DNA from: Apricaphanius iberus
Taxonomy: Eukaryota > Chordata > Actinopteri > Cyprinodontiformes > Aphaniidae
DNA length: 64,000 nucleotides
Assembly (NCBI GenBank): GCA_028564705.1
Contig: JAPXFQ010001666.1
Location: forward strand, 62,001-126,000
Reading direction: 5' to 3'
Made by a program: the position numbers and the translations under genes. Of the stretch, positions 1-11,835 are shown piece by piece; the stretch's first letter is position 1; every line of letters starts with the position of its first letter. The notes under the pieces were generated by a model, which searched no databases, was not told the origin of the DNA, and worked only from the letters and a program-made list of their open reading frames with translations.

Positions 1-617
1 AACAGAAATGATTAGTAACATAGGGTTGCTGCTATCTAGTGACTCTTTTTAGTTACTGCAGTACAACTGCTCTCAGCTGCAACAAGCTCAGAGAAACAAG
101 CTAATGTGCAGCAAACAGTGGTCCTCTTGTCGAGAATGTTGAATTAACTCAAAGGAAACTCAAAAATTTTGCACACTATAATTGAGAGTAGAAGGTGTGG
201 CTTTAGCTCCGGTCCCACAGCTTCTTTCTTTATGTCCTAGCCATAATTTAACTGTAGCTTAGCTAATATCTACTTGCTAGCGTCAGCTAAGATGCTCTAT
301 AGACGTGTGCCCTCTTCACTGGGATGCTCTTATTGTGATATAGCTGTTAATAATATTATCAGGTGTTCTTGTGAGTTGTATGAGAACTGGTGAGAGTGTG
401 CAATGCAACGTGTGGTTCCTTGTAATGAGTAAATCTGAGTAAATTGATGGTTGCCTGCTAACTGTCACTACGAAGTCAGAGATGGAGGCTAGTGACGCTG
501 CAGTATGTAAAGATGGGAGGAAGTGATCGCAATTGTGTATTACATTTCGATGAGCTTGAGGTTGTGACATAGTTTTGATCAATTTCTTTGAAAAATTACG
601 ATTGTGACACCCCTACT
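1..617. mobile_element. Right part of an unidentified hAT-like element (left end outside window)
   Basis: Ends ACGATTGTGACACCCCTAC, whose reverse complement GTAGGGGTGTCACAATCGT resembles the first bases of hAT-type elements. The left end would lie before the window. Content is AT-rich without a coding frame. Confidence 0.3.
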
Positions 618-639
618 AAATACGCGTATATATCTGGCC

Positions 640-930
640 AAAGACAAAAATTTTGCTCCCAAAAATGGATAGCAAAAACAAAGGTGTTGTGTTTATGTTT
701 TTGTTCAATGTATTAAAAAGCTTTCTAGCTCAAACAAGACTTACTTTCTGTCGTCCGTTGCTCCTTGAGGGGGAATGCATTCACAAGCTGAAGAAAATCA
801 ACTCTAGTTGCCAGAAACGACCCTGCAATCTTAAGCAGACACGCTAGAACATCTCTACAACCCCTGCTGTCCCGACAGAGAATTGAAACTCTTACTTCTC
901 TACCACACCAAGACAATTTGGACAGTTTTA
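640..930. mobile_element. hAT-family internal fragment
   Basis: AACAAGACTTACTTTCTGTC..TCC.TTGCTCCTTGAGG at 731-772 matches 23320-23355 inside the hAT element at 22826. The rest has diverged. Confidence 0.4.
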
Positions 931-944
931 AGCCCCCAAGCCTC

Positions 945-1265
945 TAACCTCTGTAAACAGTTTGGGGAATGGCCACTTCCCGTTCCAAAACGGCTGCTCA
1001 GCAGTACAGATAGCAAGGTCTCTAAAGTCCAGGGTGAGTGAGTTTAGAACTTGACTGACCTGCAGAGACTTACTTACCTCAAGCCAACAGAATACCTTTA
1101 AGAATGAATTAGAGCTTAAATTGTGAGCCACACCTTTTTGTCTGACATCAGTGGCTTTCCGCACAAATGCACCTCTGTAAGAATGGCAAAAACTCAGCAA
1201 AAACACACTCAAATGTGTTTGGAAAGCATTCTCAGTAGAATTTAGGCTCATAAAGCAGCAATAGG
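945..1265 (+). mobile_element. Tc1-like transposon coding fragment, family C
   Basis: Text order fits the transposase C-terminal half: CAGTTTGGGGAATGGCCACT (949), TAGCAAGGTCTCTAAAGTCC (1010), ACTTGACTGACCTGCAGAG, AGAATGAATTAGAGC, TTTTTGTCTGACATCAGTGG (1136) and ACACACTCAAATGTGTTTGG (1203). The same family is at 29270-29575. No intact frame remains. Confidence 0.75.
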
Positions 1266-1374
1266 TGAGTCATCATCGTATTTTAGATTTTCAGATATAC
1301 AGTAGTGTAAGCATTGATGAGATTTACCGTGTGTTTTTTAAACGTTTTCAGTCTTATTCATGTCATTCAGTTGT

Positions 1375-2040
1375 TTTCCTAAAGCTCTTGTGAAGACTGC
1401 GCCTTAAGACGGGAATATCTTTGCTGTAATTAGATTAGAACAGATCAAACTTTAATGATCTCCATTGGGAAATCATGTCATGTGTGTGTCAAGTCCATTC
1501 AGTGTTACTGAAGACACATGCCAAAGCAACGCTGTCACTCTGCGGCGACGCGTTTCCCCCGGTCCGTTGCCTGACAGCCGCGACATCAGTCATCCGGTTT
1601 GTCCGAGCTCAGCCCCGTTCTCGCCAGGAGAGATCATTAAATGTCATTAATTAGTAAAGAAAGTATCTGGTTCTCTGCTGCCGGCCGAGTCCATACATCA
1701 GCTCGCTTTGTGGGACCAGTCAGGAGACGCCTCTGGGCCGGTCAAAGGTCACGCCGCAGCGGTTGGACATAGAGAAGTATCTCAAGCAGGCAGTGATTTG
1801 TTAAAGACACCCACCCCTCGCCGTATAGCTGCCTGACTCCCAGCAAGCCGACGGCGGGCTTTCAACAGGCACTGTTATTTGTCACAAAACAAATTGCTAC
1901 AAATTTGCAAGACAAACACGGAATCGCACACCCACCATGTTTTAATCCCGCAAATTTCTGTCTTTTGTTTCAATAATCAGGATAAATAAATGAACAGGGG
2001 AAAAACCACGGGCCGTTTCATTCTTAATGAAGCGTGTAGC
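1375..2040. promoter_or_regulatory. Candidate regulatory island with nuclear-receptor DR1 and homeodomain sites
   Basis: Unique GC-rich DNA between transposon pieces. CGGTCAAAGGTCA at 1739-1751 is a direct repeat of the AGGTCA half site with 1-bp spacing (first half one base off), the DR1 type bound by RXR, HNF4 or COUP-TF dimers. TCATTAATTAGT at 1644-1655 carries overlapping homeodomain cores. CTTTGTTTCAATAATC near 1962 is forkhead/SOX-like. Enhancer function is inference. Confidence 0.42.
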
Positions 2041-2299
2041 GGATGAATATTTCACACACCTGCTGTGGGGGTGTGTGTGTGTGTGTGGTGGGTTTTGACT
2101 CGGGACCCGATCCCAGGCTGGGAAAGTATGAATGTCGGATTAAACATTCATCAAATGCTGTCACAAAAACTTTATCCTCTCTGCTGTCAGCCGCACATGA
2201 AGATGGAAACAGGCAAGCCGAAGAAGCTGGATTTGAACCTCAGGATTGTATGCTAGAAGAATTATTTAGGCCGCCATGGACTCATGTCTGAAGGTATAT

Positions 2300-2900
2300 A
2301 GGTTATGTAGTGTGGGTTTATGGATATGGATGGGATCAGCTCGGGTCAATCCTCTGCATCTCTGAAGTCTACCTAGTGTCTTGTTATTGCCTGCAGGTTC
2401 CTCCTCAGCCTTTCAACCCTCAGCAGACCTCATCCTCTGCTGCCTGCCAGCTCCGAGTGTCAGGCCAGCCGCTTGCATGTATCTTGCGAGGAAGCCCGCA
2501 GGGACATTTTGATGCATGGTTCACCATGCATGTTTTAATCATTCAGCCTTCCCAGGAGAAGGCCGCCGCTGCTGCTGCAGCATATTACAGAGTACACACA
2601 ATTAGTGATATAATCATGATGATGATAATGAAATGTATTTAGAGCAGATCAACGACATTAACAGGACGGCGGCCCTGGAGAAGCGTCAGAGCCAGGGTTC
2701 CCTCTGGAGACCGACGGGCTGCACCCTGCAGGTCGTAGCGTCAGAGATTAGCCGTCGACTGAACGCTCCTTCTGCGCCATCAACTGCTAAACCTTCACCT
2801 GACAGGTGCTGCTCTCCATCGCTGCCTCCTCACTTCCTCTCCTCAAAGCCGTAGGGAACCAGAGAATATCCCCTTTCCCCCCTCATGCACTTTTGCAGCC
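2300..2900. other. Candidate regulatory island
   Basis: Unique GC-richer DNA with a perfect hairpin (2512-2531), ACAATTAGTGATATAATCATG at 2599 and CAGGACGGCGGCCCTGGAG at 2661. Open frames here are short, overlapping and unlike known proteins. Confidence 0.4.
2512..2531. other. Perfect 8-bp inverted repeat with 4-bp loop
   Basis: ATGCATGG, loop TTCA, CCATGCAT. Could form a stem-loop or act as a palindromic protein-binding site. Confidence 0.85.
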
Positions 2901-2914
2901 TTTATTTGTTCCCC

Positions 2915-3060
2915 CTTCAGCTTTTCCACATTTTGTCACATCACAACCCCAACCTTGGTTTGCTCTGCATGCGTATTCAACCCTCGGGGTCAATATGTGA
3001 ACCAAATTTAGCTGCAATTACAGCTGCATGTTTTTCAGGGTTTGCACATGTAGAAATTAA
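2915..3060 (-). mobile_element. Tc1-like family B terminal fragment
   Basis: CTTTTCCACATTTTGTCACA at 2920 and AGCTGCAATTACAGCTGCAT at 3010 are parts of the terminal region of the same family as 22335-24690, with the piece between them deleted. Confidence 0.6.
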
Positions 3061-3097
3061 GAATAGCAGTCGGGGTGGAAAGAAAGTGTCAGTCTAG

Positions 3098-3854
3098 CAG
3101 TGGCATGGCCAGAAATTGCTTTTTAGGCGGGCCTAAAAAATGGTGGGCTACATAAATATGATTGAAATTAAGGTTATTTGTACGTTCCACTGTTGCTTCA
3201 ACAGATATGTTTCTGTGTTAATTAGAAAAAGCTTAGAACAAAGTCCTCAGGACAAATAAATCATAGTACAGCTGTAAACTAACACAGGTAGCTCCCATCA
3301 GCTTGCTTTTTTAAGTGGAAGTTGAGCCTTATTGGGGTTCACTCACTTTTGAAACAGTGTTCTGGTTTCCCTATATGATATCAGATCAGTGGCAGTCATA
3401 TGCTGATAATTGTTCAAATCTACAATGTGTAAACATAACAATATGGCCACTGTAAGATACCCTAGGCTTTAAAAATTATTTGATTCTCTGAAGGGCTGCC
3501 TTATCATCGCACCATTTTTTTTAAATAGACGTAGCACCGGAAGTTAAACACGGTTAGCCCATCTGTGAGCTCAGCGATTGGTCAGCTTCTCCCAAGAGGG
3601 CTTCCTGCACCATTAAAACGCTAAAGGAGACTGAATCAGACTTATCCTTATCTTCATCTCTATGGAATTCTTCCATGACAGATATTTAGTTAGAGTTCTA
3701 TTTTTTTTCAATAAAAGCATCTTTTAGCCCCAGCTTGTCTGGAACGTCCACAAAGCCTGTTATACAAAACCGCCAAAGACAGAAAGTCTTGCAAAGAAAA
3801 TGTATCCAGTTTTATGTTATTACTTTAAGTGACAACCCTCAAAAGTAAAACGTG

Positions 3855-3855
<1 letters not shown>
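3098..3855. mobile_element. DNA-transposon-like segment, family X
   Basis: Left end CAGTGGCATGGCCAGAAATT. The right part contains AAAGACAGAAAGTCTTGCAA, shared with 7600-7790. The middle is AT-rich with a GC-richer CACCGGAAGTTAAACACGG block at 3535. No transposase. Confidence 0.45.

Positions 3856-3858
<3 letters not shown>

Positions 3859-3918
<60 letters not shown>
3859..3918. repeat. (TA)30 microsatellite
   Basis: Perfect TA run abutting the left end of the hAT-like element, so the TA array may have served as target. Confidence 0.97.
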
Positions 3919-3921
<3 letters not shown>

Positions 3922-4305
3922 TGATGCCGGTAACGCGTTACTACTATATGACCACTTTTTCAGTTACGACTAATCTAACGCGTTACTATTTCCATACAGG
4001 TAATCAGATTAAAGTTACTTGTTCAAGCCACTGTGCATTAATATTTTTGTAATTTTCTTGAGTATAAAGATATACAGTATTTGGTACAAAAACATTAAGA
4101 AAACAAGCAACAATAGCCGTAAATGTGGTCCTACCTTCAACAACAGTGCTGCCGAAACAGCTCATAATCACCTTTGCGGTCGCCATGTTTGTCTTGGCCT
4201 GAGTCTGAGTTCTATACTCTCTAGGCCTACTCTGCCCCCTAGTGGAACTCTCCATTAGCGCGTGCAGTGAGAAAGAAAGTACATCCCCAAGACGCAGCAG
4301 GTATA
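3919..4305. mobile_element. Truncated sister of the hAT-like element at 39528
   Basis: Begins CAGTGATGCCGGTAACGCGT and is nearly identical to 39528-39920 (for example GGTAATCAGATTAAAGTTAC, TGTTTGTCTTGGCCTGAGTC, CTCTAGGCCTACTCTGCCCC). Similarity stops near 4300, so the right end is missing. Frames on both strands are shadows. Confidence 0.85.
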
Positions 4306-4708
4306 TTTACAAATTTAAACAAAGTAAGCATGCACAAGCTCTCAGCTTACAGGGATATTCCACTATCAGAGTTAAATAAGTGAGAATTTTTTTTTTTATA
4401 ACCAGCCCAATAATTCCCCTGATATGGCAGTAGTCAATTTGTTTTAGCAGGTGAATGTAAGTGAATGGGAACTATTGGCATTTTTCTTCTTCCCCTTGTG
4501 TGGTTTGGTGACATCAATTTTGTGAGACGAGCAGCAGTTGTAGTCCACCACGCGTTTTCACCCAAAACCTAAAGTACTTTCAGCTTTGCATGCCTGTCGA
4601 TAATTAGCGCTTTCAAATATGTTAAATCCATGGCACATTTCGAACGGAATCAGAAATTAACTTTTATCTCCCCATTGAATCTCATTTATATTTTCTTTGA
4701 GTATGGGA
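4306..4708. other. AT-rich spacer, nothing recognised
   Basis: No coding or element structure. Ends with the duplicated octamer flanking the next element. Confidence 0.5.
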
Positions 4709-6073
4709 TAGCGCTGCACGATTATATCCAGAAAAATAATCACGATTATTTTGATCAATATTGTAATCACGATTATTAATCACGATCATTCATCCAGTCC
4801 TATTTTTATTGCACCAATTATAAACTATTAAAAATGTAAAAAAATATTGTGAAAAATAAAACTTTAGATTAGAATAGATGATTAATAATGCAAAAAAAAA
4901 CTAACAAAAACAAACTCCAATATATATATATATATTTTTTGTGTGTATCAATATATATATATATATATATTTAAACCTACAAGCTAAATATGTGATTGCA
5001 GAGTGCAATCTCAAAGTGAAATTTATGGGAAACAATTACAGCTTATGCAGAAAATGCCTTTGACATTCCCTGCATCCAAATCCTTAGTATATTTACTATA
5101 TGCTACGTAGCCTGTGAATATTCTCATTCATCCAGGTCATGGTTATCTATCTCTTAACAAGAAGGTTAAATAGCTGAGTCTCCACACCAGTTAGTTGGAC
5201 CAGTCCCAGCCTGGTCAGCGGCGAGCATGAACTGATGAAGCCTCTTGGATAAGAGGTGAAACGTCTTCCAAGACAAATTACCAAGTCCAGTTGCGTTTGA
5301 TTGAAATTTCCTTGAGATATATATGCTACGTAGCAACTATTACTCAGCTGTTAATGTAATACTGCATAGCAAACGATCACGTTAGGCATGAAATCAGACA
5401 TAGTGCTCCACCATTTTGCATGTCCTTTGACACATATGACTTCTGTTGACCCAGATGTTTACGTTACGTTCGCCTGTGGTCCCACCATCCTCTAGCCGTT
5501 ATTTTGTCTGGTATGACTTAACAACTTAAATGTTTAAATCAGTCAAAAAACAATTACAGTAATCAGTAACATCACTACATGTACATTTATCTGCCGAAAC
5601 TGCGGCGGTGTCAATGGTTTACCATTCGTCTGTAGCCATTTTTAGCTAGGTCCTTCTTCTTCTATGATTTCGGGGCGTCCGCTGCATTGTGGGATAGCGT
5701 AGCATCCACCGGCTGCTTACTGTGGCGGTAGTACACTTTCGGGAACTTTTTGCTTGCTAGTCAGATCCATAATGGAGATTTGGATCTACTACATTGCTCA
5801 AATACTCCTTTTAACCTGCTACGTAGCAAGCGTAGTGCAGCCATTATGAGTGCTGAGTGCGTGTGTGCGGTTTTTATTTGGTCAGATAATGAAGCTTTAG
5901 CCATGCGTTTGCCCCCTGGTGGTTGACAGACTATTGGTTGAGGCAGTGTATGATGAAGACGCACGCAGTGAAGCTCGCATTTTGAATGTAAATATCGTTC
6001 ACGATCAGTTTCATTTAATTGTGGCCACCAAAATCGTGATCATTATCAAAATCCGATTAATTGTGCAGCCCTA
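4709..6073. mobile_element. hAT-type element with perfect 8-bp target duplication
   Basis: Left end TAGCGCTGCACGATTATATC; reverse complement of right end TAGGGCTGCACAATTAATCG. The flank GTATGGGA is repeated exactly at 4701-4708 and 6074-6081. Subterminal ATCACGATTATT and AATCGTGATCATTAT words lie at both ends. It is 1,365 bp with no transposase, so non-autonomous. A 209-bp element is inserted at 5111-5319. Confidence 0.9.
5111..5319. mobile_element. 209-bp dispersed repeat nested in the hAT element
   Basis: Flanked by the 14-bp duplication TATATGCTACGTAG (5097-5110 and 5320-5333). Interior words GAACTGATGAAGCCTCTTGG and GAGGTGAAACGTCTTCCAAG are typical of a repeat I recognise from many teleost genomes but cannot classify. 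A 14-bp duplication suits retroposition better than cut-and-paste. Confidence 0.8.
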
Positions 6074-6081
6074 GTATGGGA

Positions 6082-6889
6082 CCAGTGGACTGAGAGTAAA
6101 TGGGCACAACTTAGGCTCCCTATTAGCTAAATATTTAGTTCTGAGGTAAACATTTCCTTTAAAATATTTCTTTCTAAATTATATGTTGGACTCACCAGTT
6201 TAGCTTTCTAGCTAGCTGTTTTGCTACAAGCTAAATATTAGGTCATTGTTTCCTAAATACTTAGTTTTGAAACTAGGAGATTAAAAAATGAAAAACAACA
6301 TGGATGCAAATTATGACCAATGAACCCTTATCTATTTATCTTATAACAGGGTTAATAACCCAAAAGACTGCTGTTAACTTTTTACTGTACAACTTTACTT
6401 TTCTCTCTCTGTAAGGTGGCAGCAAAAAAATGCTCCCTGAAAGGCTTTAGGAGATAATCCTCTTTAAGACTTCATATAAGGGATAAGACTTTTTGGGAAT
6501 GAAAAAAAAACAATGAACCTCGAATACAAGCCTGAGTACAAACAAGAAGTCTCGATGCAACATATATAGGCAAATGTATCTGTGTCTGAAGCATTTTAGG
6601 GTAAAATATCCATGTTCATCATTCTGAGGTGGCCAACGTAGTCACAATTTGTTGTCAGTAGTACATTTTAAAATAATAATAATACTCAAGTAAAGCAAAA
6701 AAGTAAAAAGTGCAAAAAACCTTCTCCTAAAAGTTGGTTTGTTTTCAAAAGGTTACTGAATTAATTCCAGCTGGTTACAGAATGTCCACAGAATAACACA
6801 TCTTTATTTGTGCAACATGATATTTAAGGTATATAATGGATGAATACTGCTGCAACACAGTGAACGTGTATAGGGTTGTGTTCTCCTAT
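6082..6889. other. AT-rich spacer, nothing recognised
   Basis: Contains repeated GCTAAATATTTAG-like words (6126 and 6226) that may be remnants of a palindrome-rich transposon. No coding region. Confidence 0.4.
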
Positions 6890-7210
6890 GGCCCCAATCT
6901 GTGTATTACTGAAGGAAACATAATAACTGAATGACTCCAGAATGAAATCCAGTGCTTCTATTTATTCTGAGGGATAATGGCTGAATTATTCATCCCGTGT
7001 GATTATTAATTAAAAGAGGCCTGAGGTCCTGTGGCAGGTACAGGCTGCTCAGACATATACTGACATTCCCCTGTGATGTGCTAGATGTCTCTCCCTCCAT
7101 CCATCCACCGCCTTCCTCCTCCTTCCTCCTGCTTTCTTTTTCCACGTCTTCAGGGAGAGTTACCCACACAGGTCTTACATGCCTTAACACCCCGCATCTT
7201 AACCTAACTC
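6890..7210. other. Candidate regulatory island
   Basis: Unique DNA with GGCTGAATTATTCATCCCGT (6978) and TGATTATTAATTAAAAGAGG (7000), followed by a pyrimidine-rich CCATCCATCCACCGCC run. No repeat or coding similarity. TAAT-rich, enhancer-like in character. Confidence 0.4.
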
Positions 7211-7528
7211 ATAAATACACAAGGTGAAAGACCAGAGCTAGGTTGTCATTTCAAGGCGTGCTCTGGGCCAAATACCTACTTCTGATGGGATTCTCTTAAG
7301 CGTGCACTGTCCCAATTTATTTCTCTTGGTGTAATAATCCTTTAAACAATCATTAAGTTCAAATGAAAGTAAGATTCACAGTCTATACAAGATAAATAAT
7401 CAAAATATATTTTTCTTCCTTTACTATCAAAGATAAAATAAGAGTAAACTTTGAGTTTTTGAAAAATTTACATAATTTTTGTATTTGTGAAATTTCTGAA
7501 CAAAGAGAGGTAGAATTGTTTTGTAGGT

Positions 7529-7536
7529 TATTATTA

Positions 7537-7599
<63 letters not shown>
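7529..7599. repeat. (TTA)n microsatellite
   Basis: About 70 bp of ATT/TTA repeat with one imperfect unit at its left end. Confidence 0.95.
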
Positions 7600-7601
<2 letters not shown>

Positions 7602-7790
7602 AGTTAGACAAAGACAGCAAGTCTCGCAAAGATAGGTCACCTCCAGTTTTATTTTAATTTTATTTTATGACGACTTTAGGTGACACTTTTCAGAATTAAA
7701 TCAGAATTTAATCAGTATCAGAATTTTTTTTTAAGAAAGTCATTCATTTAGGTCCCACCCATAGCCATGCCCCTGGGGAGAACACAAGTT
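7600..7790. mobile_element. Right part of a DNA-transposon family also present at 3100-3855
   Basis: AAAGACAGCAAGTCTCGCAA and TTTAGGTGACACTTTTCAGA match 3772-3845. The right end CATAGCCATGCCCCTGG is the reverse complement of CCAGGGGCATGGCTATG, close to the left end CAGTGGCATGGCCAG at 3098. Confidence 0.5.
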
Positions 7791-8089
7791 TATTGGCAGG
7801 TATAAACACAAATAATGCATAAATGGAGAGTTGCAAGAGAAATCTTCCAGAAAAGTGATCAGACAACAGAAATGAAACATAATGTGTAATACTTTGTCTT
7901 GATGGCAACCAGTTTCTAATATTATGAATGATCCTCTAAAATGGGGTTAGTTTAAAAAAAAGTTACCTGAAGATATCCTGAGTTATTTCAGCTGGCTTTG
8001 CAATCCAGGTTTGTGGATGGAGACAATGTTGGTTTATTATGAAGAGAATATGTTGCAACTATAACTAATGTCGTGATTTCATATTTTTT

Positions 8090-8620
8090 TAGGGCTACTT
8101 TATATAACAGTCTCGTATTGAATATGTTTATATAATCTTTAGTTAGTATTCAGAAAGTAAAAGTCTGTTTTTATTAGCTTGCATGATAGTAAAGAAATGT
8201 TTGTCAAGTATGGTTTATGGGGGAAAGCTTTTAAGTCGTAAAACTCTAGGCTAAGGTTATTGCACGTTGTAAAAGTGGGATGCGGAGATAAGGAACAGAG
8301 TAGAGAGTAGACAGTCATAAACAGACCGGATGGTTACAGCGATAACTCAGGAAACCTTGAGAATAAACGTTTGGTGTAATAAAATCTAGGGGGAGGAGAA
8401 TAGACATGTGACTATGTGCTTTGTTCTTCTTTAATAAAAATGGTACACCCCTGTACACGACAGTTCAGTTCAGTTCAACTCAGTTCTGACTGTTCTCCGC
8501 CTGCAGGTGTGTATGAGTGTGAAACAGAAATTCTGTGTCTGTGCATCATTTCCATCTCTGTCTCTCAGCTCTGATTTTATTTTGGAAAACTTCCCGCCGG
8601 GGTAAATGTTGGCGCCCCCA
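8090..8620 (+). mobile_element. Possible long terminal repeat (weak)
   Basis: A stretch with TTCTTTAATAAAAATGGTAC (poly-A-signal-like), a repeated CAGTTCAGTT motif at 8460 and, at 8610, TGTTGGCGCCCCCAC, which resembles a lysine-tRNA primer site. No second repeat copy and no gag or pol similarity were seen, so this is at most a solo or broken repeat. Confidence 0.2.
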
Positions 8621-8676
8621 CACTCTCCGGAAGCGAGTGCCGATCGCATGGGAACGAGGAGCCAACACTAATAATA

Positions 8677-9120
8677 GTGACAAAATCTGTCAGTTTCAGT
8701 TCCTGTTATTTAGGATTTAAAAAAAGACCTATTTTTTATGTTAAAGAGGAAAAACAAATAAGACAAATCATTTCCCATAGAAAATGCATCCTGTCCCATT
8801 TTCCCATTGTGAGTCTTGTTGGAACCAGCAGCTGGTTGCTGGAGCACTCAGGTAGGGAGCGGCTGTTGCATACTCTGACACCGGTGTTGGGCAGCTGGCG
8901 ATTGGAGGACATGCCCTGTGGCAGTGCCAGGGGAAGGCCAGAAGGGCTGTGGTCCAGGCTCGCTCTAACCGCTGCTCAGGCCCCACTAATGGACCAGATC
9001 TGGGGTGCCCATATGGTACTGAGGGGCCCTGGAGGTTGGCACATGGTGCCACCAAGCAGTCTGCCGTTAGATATCGAACAGGACAAGGCCATACCCATAC
9101 GATCACCCCATGACCACTAA
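8677..9120 (+). other. GC-rich segment with 147-aa open frame of unknown nature
   Basis: The frame has no domain I recognise and a weak start (AT-rich first 40 codons). An overlapping 137-aa frame exists on the other strand (8768-9181). The GC-rich part (8820-9140) differs from its AT-rich flanks and may be captured or element-derived sequence. I do not call it a gene. Confidence 0.2.
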
Positions 9121-9140
9121 GCATTATGGATGAGCTAGAT

Positions 9141-11379
9141 GATGGGGATGGAGACACAGCTGCTTGGCTCAGTTCAGGCAAAAATGTTTGTACTAACTAT
9201 TGTTCATTAATAGCTTTATTTCTGCATATTAACTTGATATTGTATTAGATTTATTTAAATAAATAAAGTAGTACAAGCAAACATATCCAGAGTTGAAAAC
9301 AACATATCCACTTGAAAACAGTCAGTGGTAAAGTTTAGAAATATTTAAATAATACTTTGACCATATTTGAGTATAAAACATGTTTCAGTCACTTTGGAGT
9401 CATTTTGAAAATTTAATTTAATTTCCCAGCTGTACATGAATGCAGCATGGGCAACTGCTGGGAAAAAATCTCTTAATTGCCTGGGATTCGTCAGACTTGC
9501 ATTTTCTCTAAAATTTGGAGTTTAGTTTGACTGGATGCTACTGGTAGCCATGTGGACATCAGCTGTTTTTTCTCCAGTATCAGTGATGTTTCCATTCGGT
9601 TTGACATTGTTTCATGTGATTCATTCAGTTCAGAGCAGATCGTGTTATGGACCTTAGTGCTGTTGAAAGATGCGTTCACTGACAAAGTTCTGATTAGGTC
9701 CATCTCTCTCTTTTTACTACAGCTGCAGAGGAACAAATAATGTTCCCAAACAGCAGAGTTTACCGATAGCTGGGAGTCCTTTTTGTTTTGGTGTCACTTT
9801 TTAAAGTCCCCCTGTGCTCGGGGTTCCACACATAAACATTCTGCATGTGTTCAGGTAGAAAACAGATGGATTTGGTCAGTAGATGAATACATGTAGCTTT
9901 TTATACATTTCCGTTGAACATCTAATTTAGTTGTGTGACCTCTCATGAAAAAGTTAATCTACTCTGATTTGCTGGAAGTTGGACTGGATCTGAAATTCTA
10001 CGATCAGTAACACTGATTTCATGTAACAGAGAAATTTAGTATTCATGGTCTTACCTACCTTGGCTTACTCCCACCCAGGGGAAAGCTGAGTCGATTTTGC
10101 GAACCAGGAGAGAGCTGAGAGCGGATCTGCTAGTAGAAGCTAACGGTTAGCAACCCCACAACACGGCGGAACATGTTCGGGCATGTGTTATTGGAGATAG
10201 CACATAAACATAGTCATTTTTGGTCGTAGAAACGATCCCAATTCAGAGAGTTGTAGGATATAAGCATTCTAATGAAAGTAAATAAGGAACTTAAAATGGA
10301 TGAACTTAATACATATAAATGAACGCTGAGGAGGAGAAACCTTGAAGGGAGACGGATGGATCAGCAAAGTTTAGTAAACTAGAAGTAAAGTAGTAAGTAA
10401 TTCCAAGTAGGAAAAGCAAATAGATAAATTAAATACATGGAATTAACAGGGATAAGGAAAAAATGGAAAAGAAACACAAAGACAATGAAAAAGAACTGGG
10501 GATATCTAAGTAGAGAGGAGAGCCAAGAACCATGACACTAAAATCCTAAAATAACAGATGTAAAAACCAAGAAATAAACTAGAATGACAAGAGAAACTGA
10601 ATAAGGAAATTAAATAACTAAAACTCAAAACACAAACACCTAACATCATAACAAATGCTGCATTTTTTTAATAGTTTTTTTACCAAAGAGAAAGGATCTG
10701 TGTTGTAACTGGTCATTGGAACACCAGCAGCAAAGTTAAGTTAGGTATAAGTTTGAAGGCAGCATAAGGGTGTCAATACTGTCAGCCAACAGAGGCAAAA
10801 CTTGTAGTCCTTTTATTTTCCCCCACCCTCTCTCCAACCTCCTGAAACAGGAGCAACCAAGCATATTTAGTTTCTCCCATGGCAAAAAATGACTCAAAAA
10901 TGTACTGAAAAGATGAGTGAGTGAGACCTTTAAGGCACACTAAAGGGTTGGCATGTACGCCCACAACCTTACATTTGGTCAGAATACAGTTCCTTCTTCC
11001 ACGCATTTGATGTGTCTTCTCGTATGGGAAAATTATTTTAAGAGTAGTTCTATTTATTAATTAGTAATTAATAATAAAGGCATCCGGGGAATACGGCATA
11101 ATACTTGGGACTCAATGAAGATTATGAAGTTGGAAAAGACTAATGGACGTTTCACCTACTCTAGTTTAACTGAAGGACTCATCTTATTGTAGCAGACCTA
11201 ATGCTTTGGATAGAAAAGCTCTGGAAGCTCGCACAGGCGGATAGAAATGTCATGTTAAAGGGAGAGGGAGCAATGCCCGAAGATGGCTTTCTTTACCTTC
11301 ATATTAAATATTTAAAAAAAAACGCCAACGGATACTCAATTATGGAATTCTGTGACGGCAGCCCCTAAGTTGATTGCGG
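9141..11379. other. Unclassified AT-rich stretch
   Basis: No coding region. 10060-10200 is GC-richer and contains GCTAACGGTTAGC-type words common in fish DNA transposons. 10260-10680 is A-rich. No boundaries resolved. Confidence 0.4.
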
Positions 11380-11835
11380 CAAACTACAAGCAGGATTTCT
11401 TACGGGTTTCTTTCAGCTGTGGCTTTCCGCTCCTCCACAAAGCCTAGCTGTGGATCTCTGCAGCTCCTCCAGAGTTACCTCGGCCTCTTGGGTGCTTCTC
11501 TTAATAATGCTTTCTTCGCCCCAAACTGGCCAGTTACTCGGTCCTCCGTTGTCTTGGTTGGTTTGGAGTTGGTCCATCCTGTTTCCGTGTTCAGATGATG
11601 GAATAGAACAAGCTATGTGAGATGTTTTATCGCCTAATTGTGCTTTAAACTTCTCCTCGGTCTTCATTATACTTTTTGTTCTCTACTGTTCTCCATTGAA
11701 CCTTAAACTGAACAGCTGTGCTGAGATTAAATCGCAGACAGGTGGACTCTGGTTGTGTTGATTTCATTTAGGTGTATCATAATATCTAAAATATGTAGGT
11801 GCACTGAGGTAGTACCCGGAGTTGGCAAAAAAAAA
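11380..11835 (-). mobile_element. Tc1-like transposon N-terminal part, family B
   Basis: Minus-strand frame 11413-11667 starts MKTEEKFKAQLG and ends EAEVTLEELQRSTARLCG, matching the paired-like DNA-binding region of Tc1 transposase. The middle is scrambled by frameshift. Upstream of the ATG (plus 11700-11790) lies CAGGTGGACTCTGGTTGTG, the usual 5' leader. Only the first quarter of the element is present. Confidence 0.82.
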
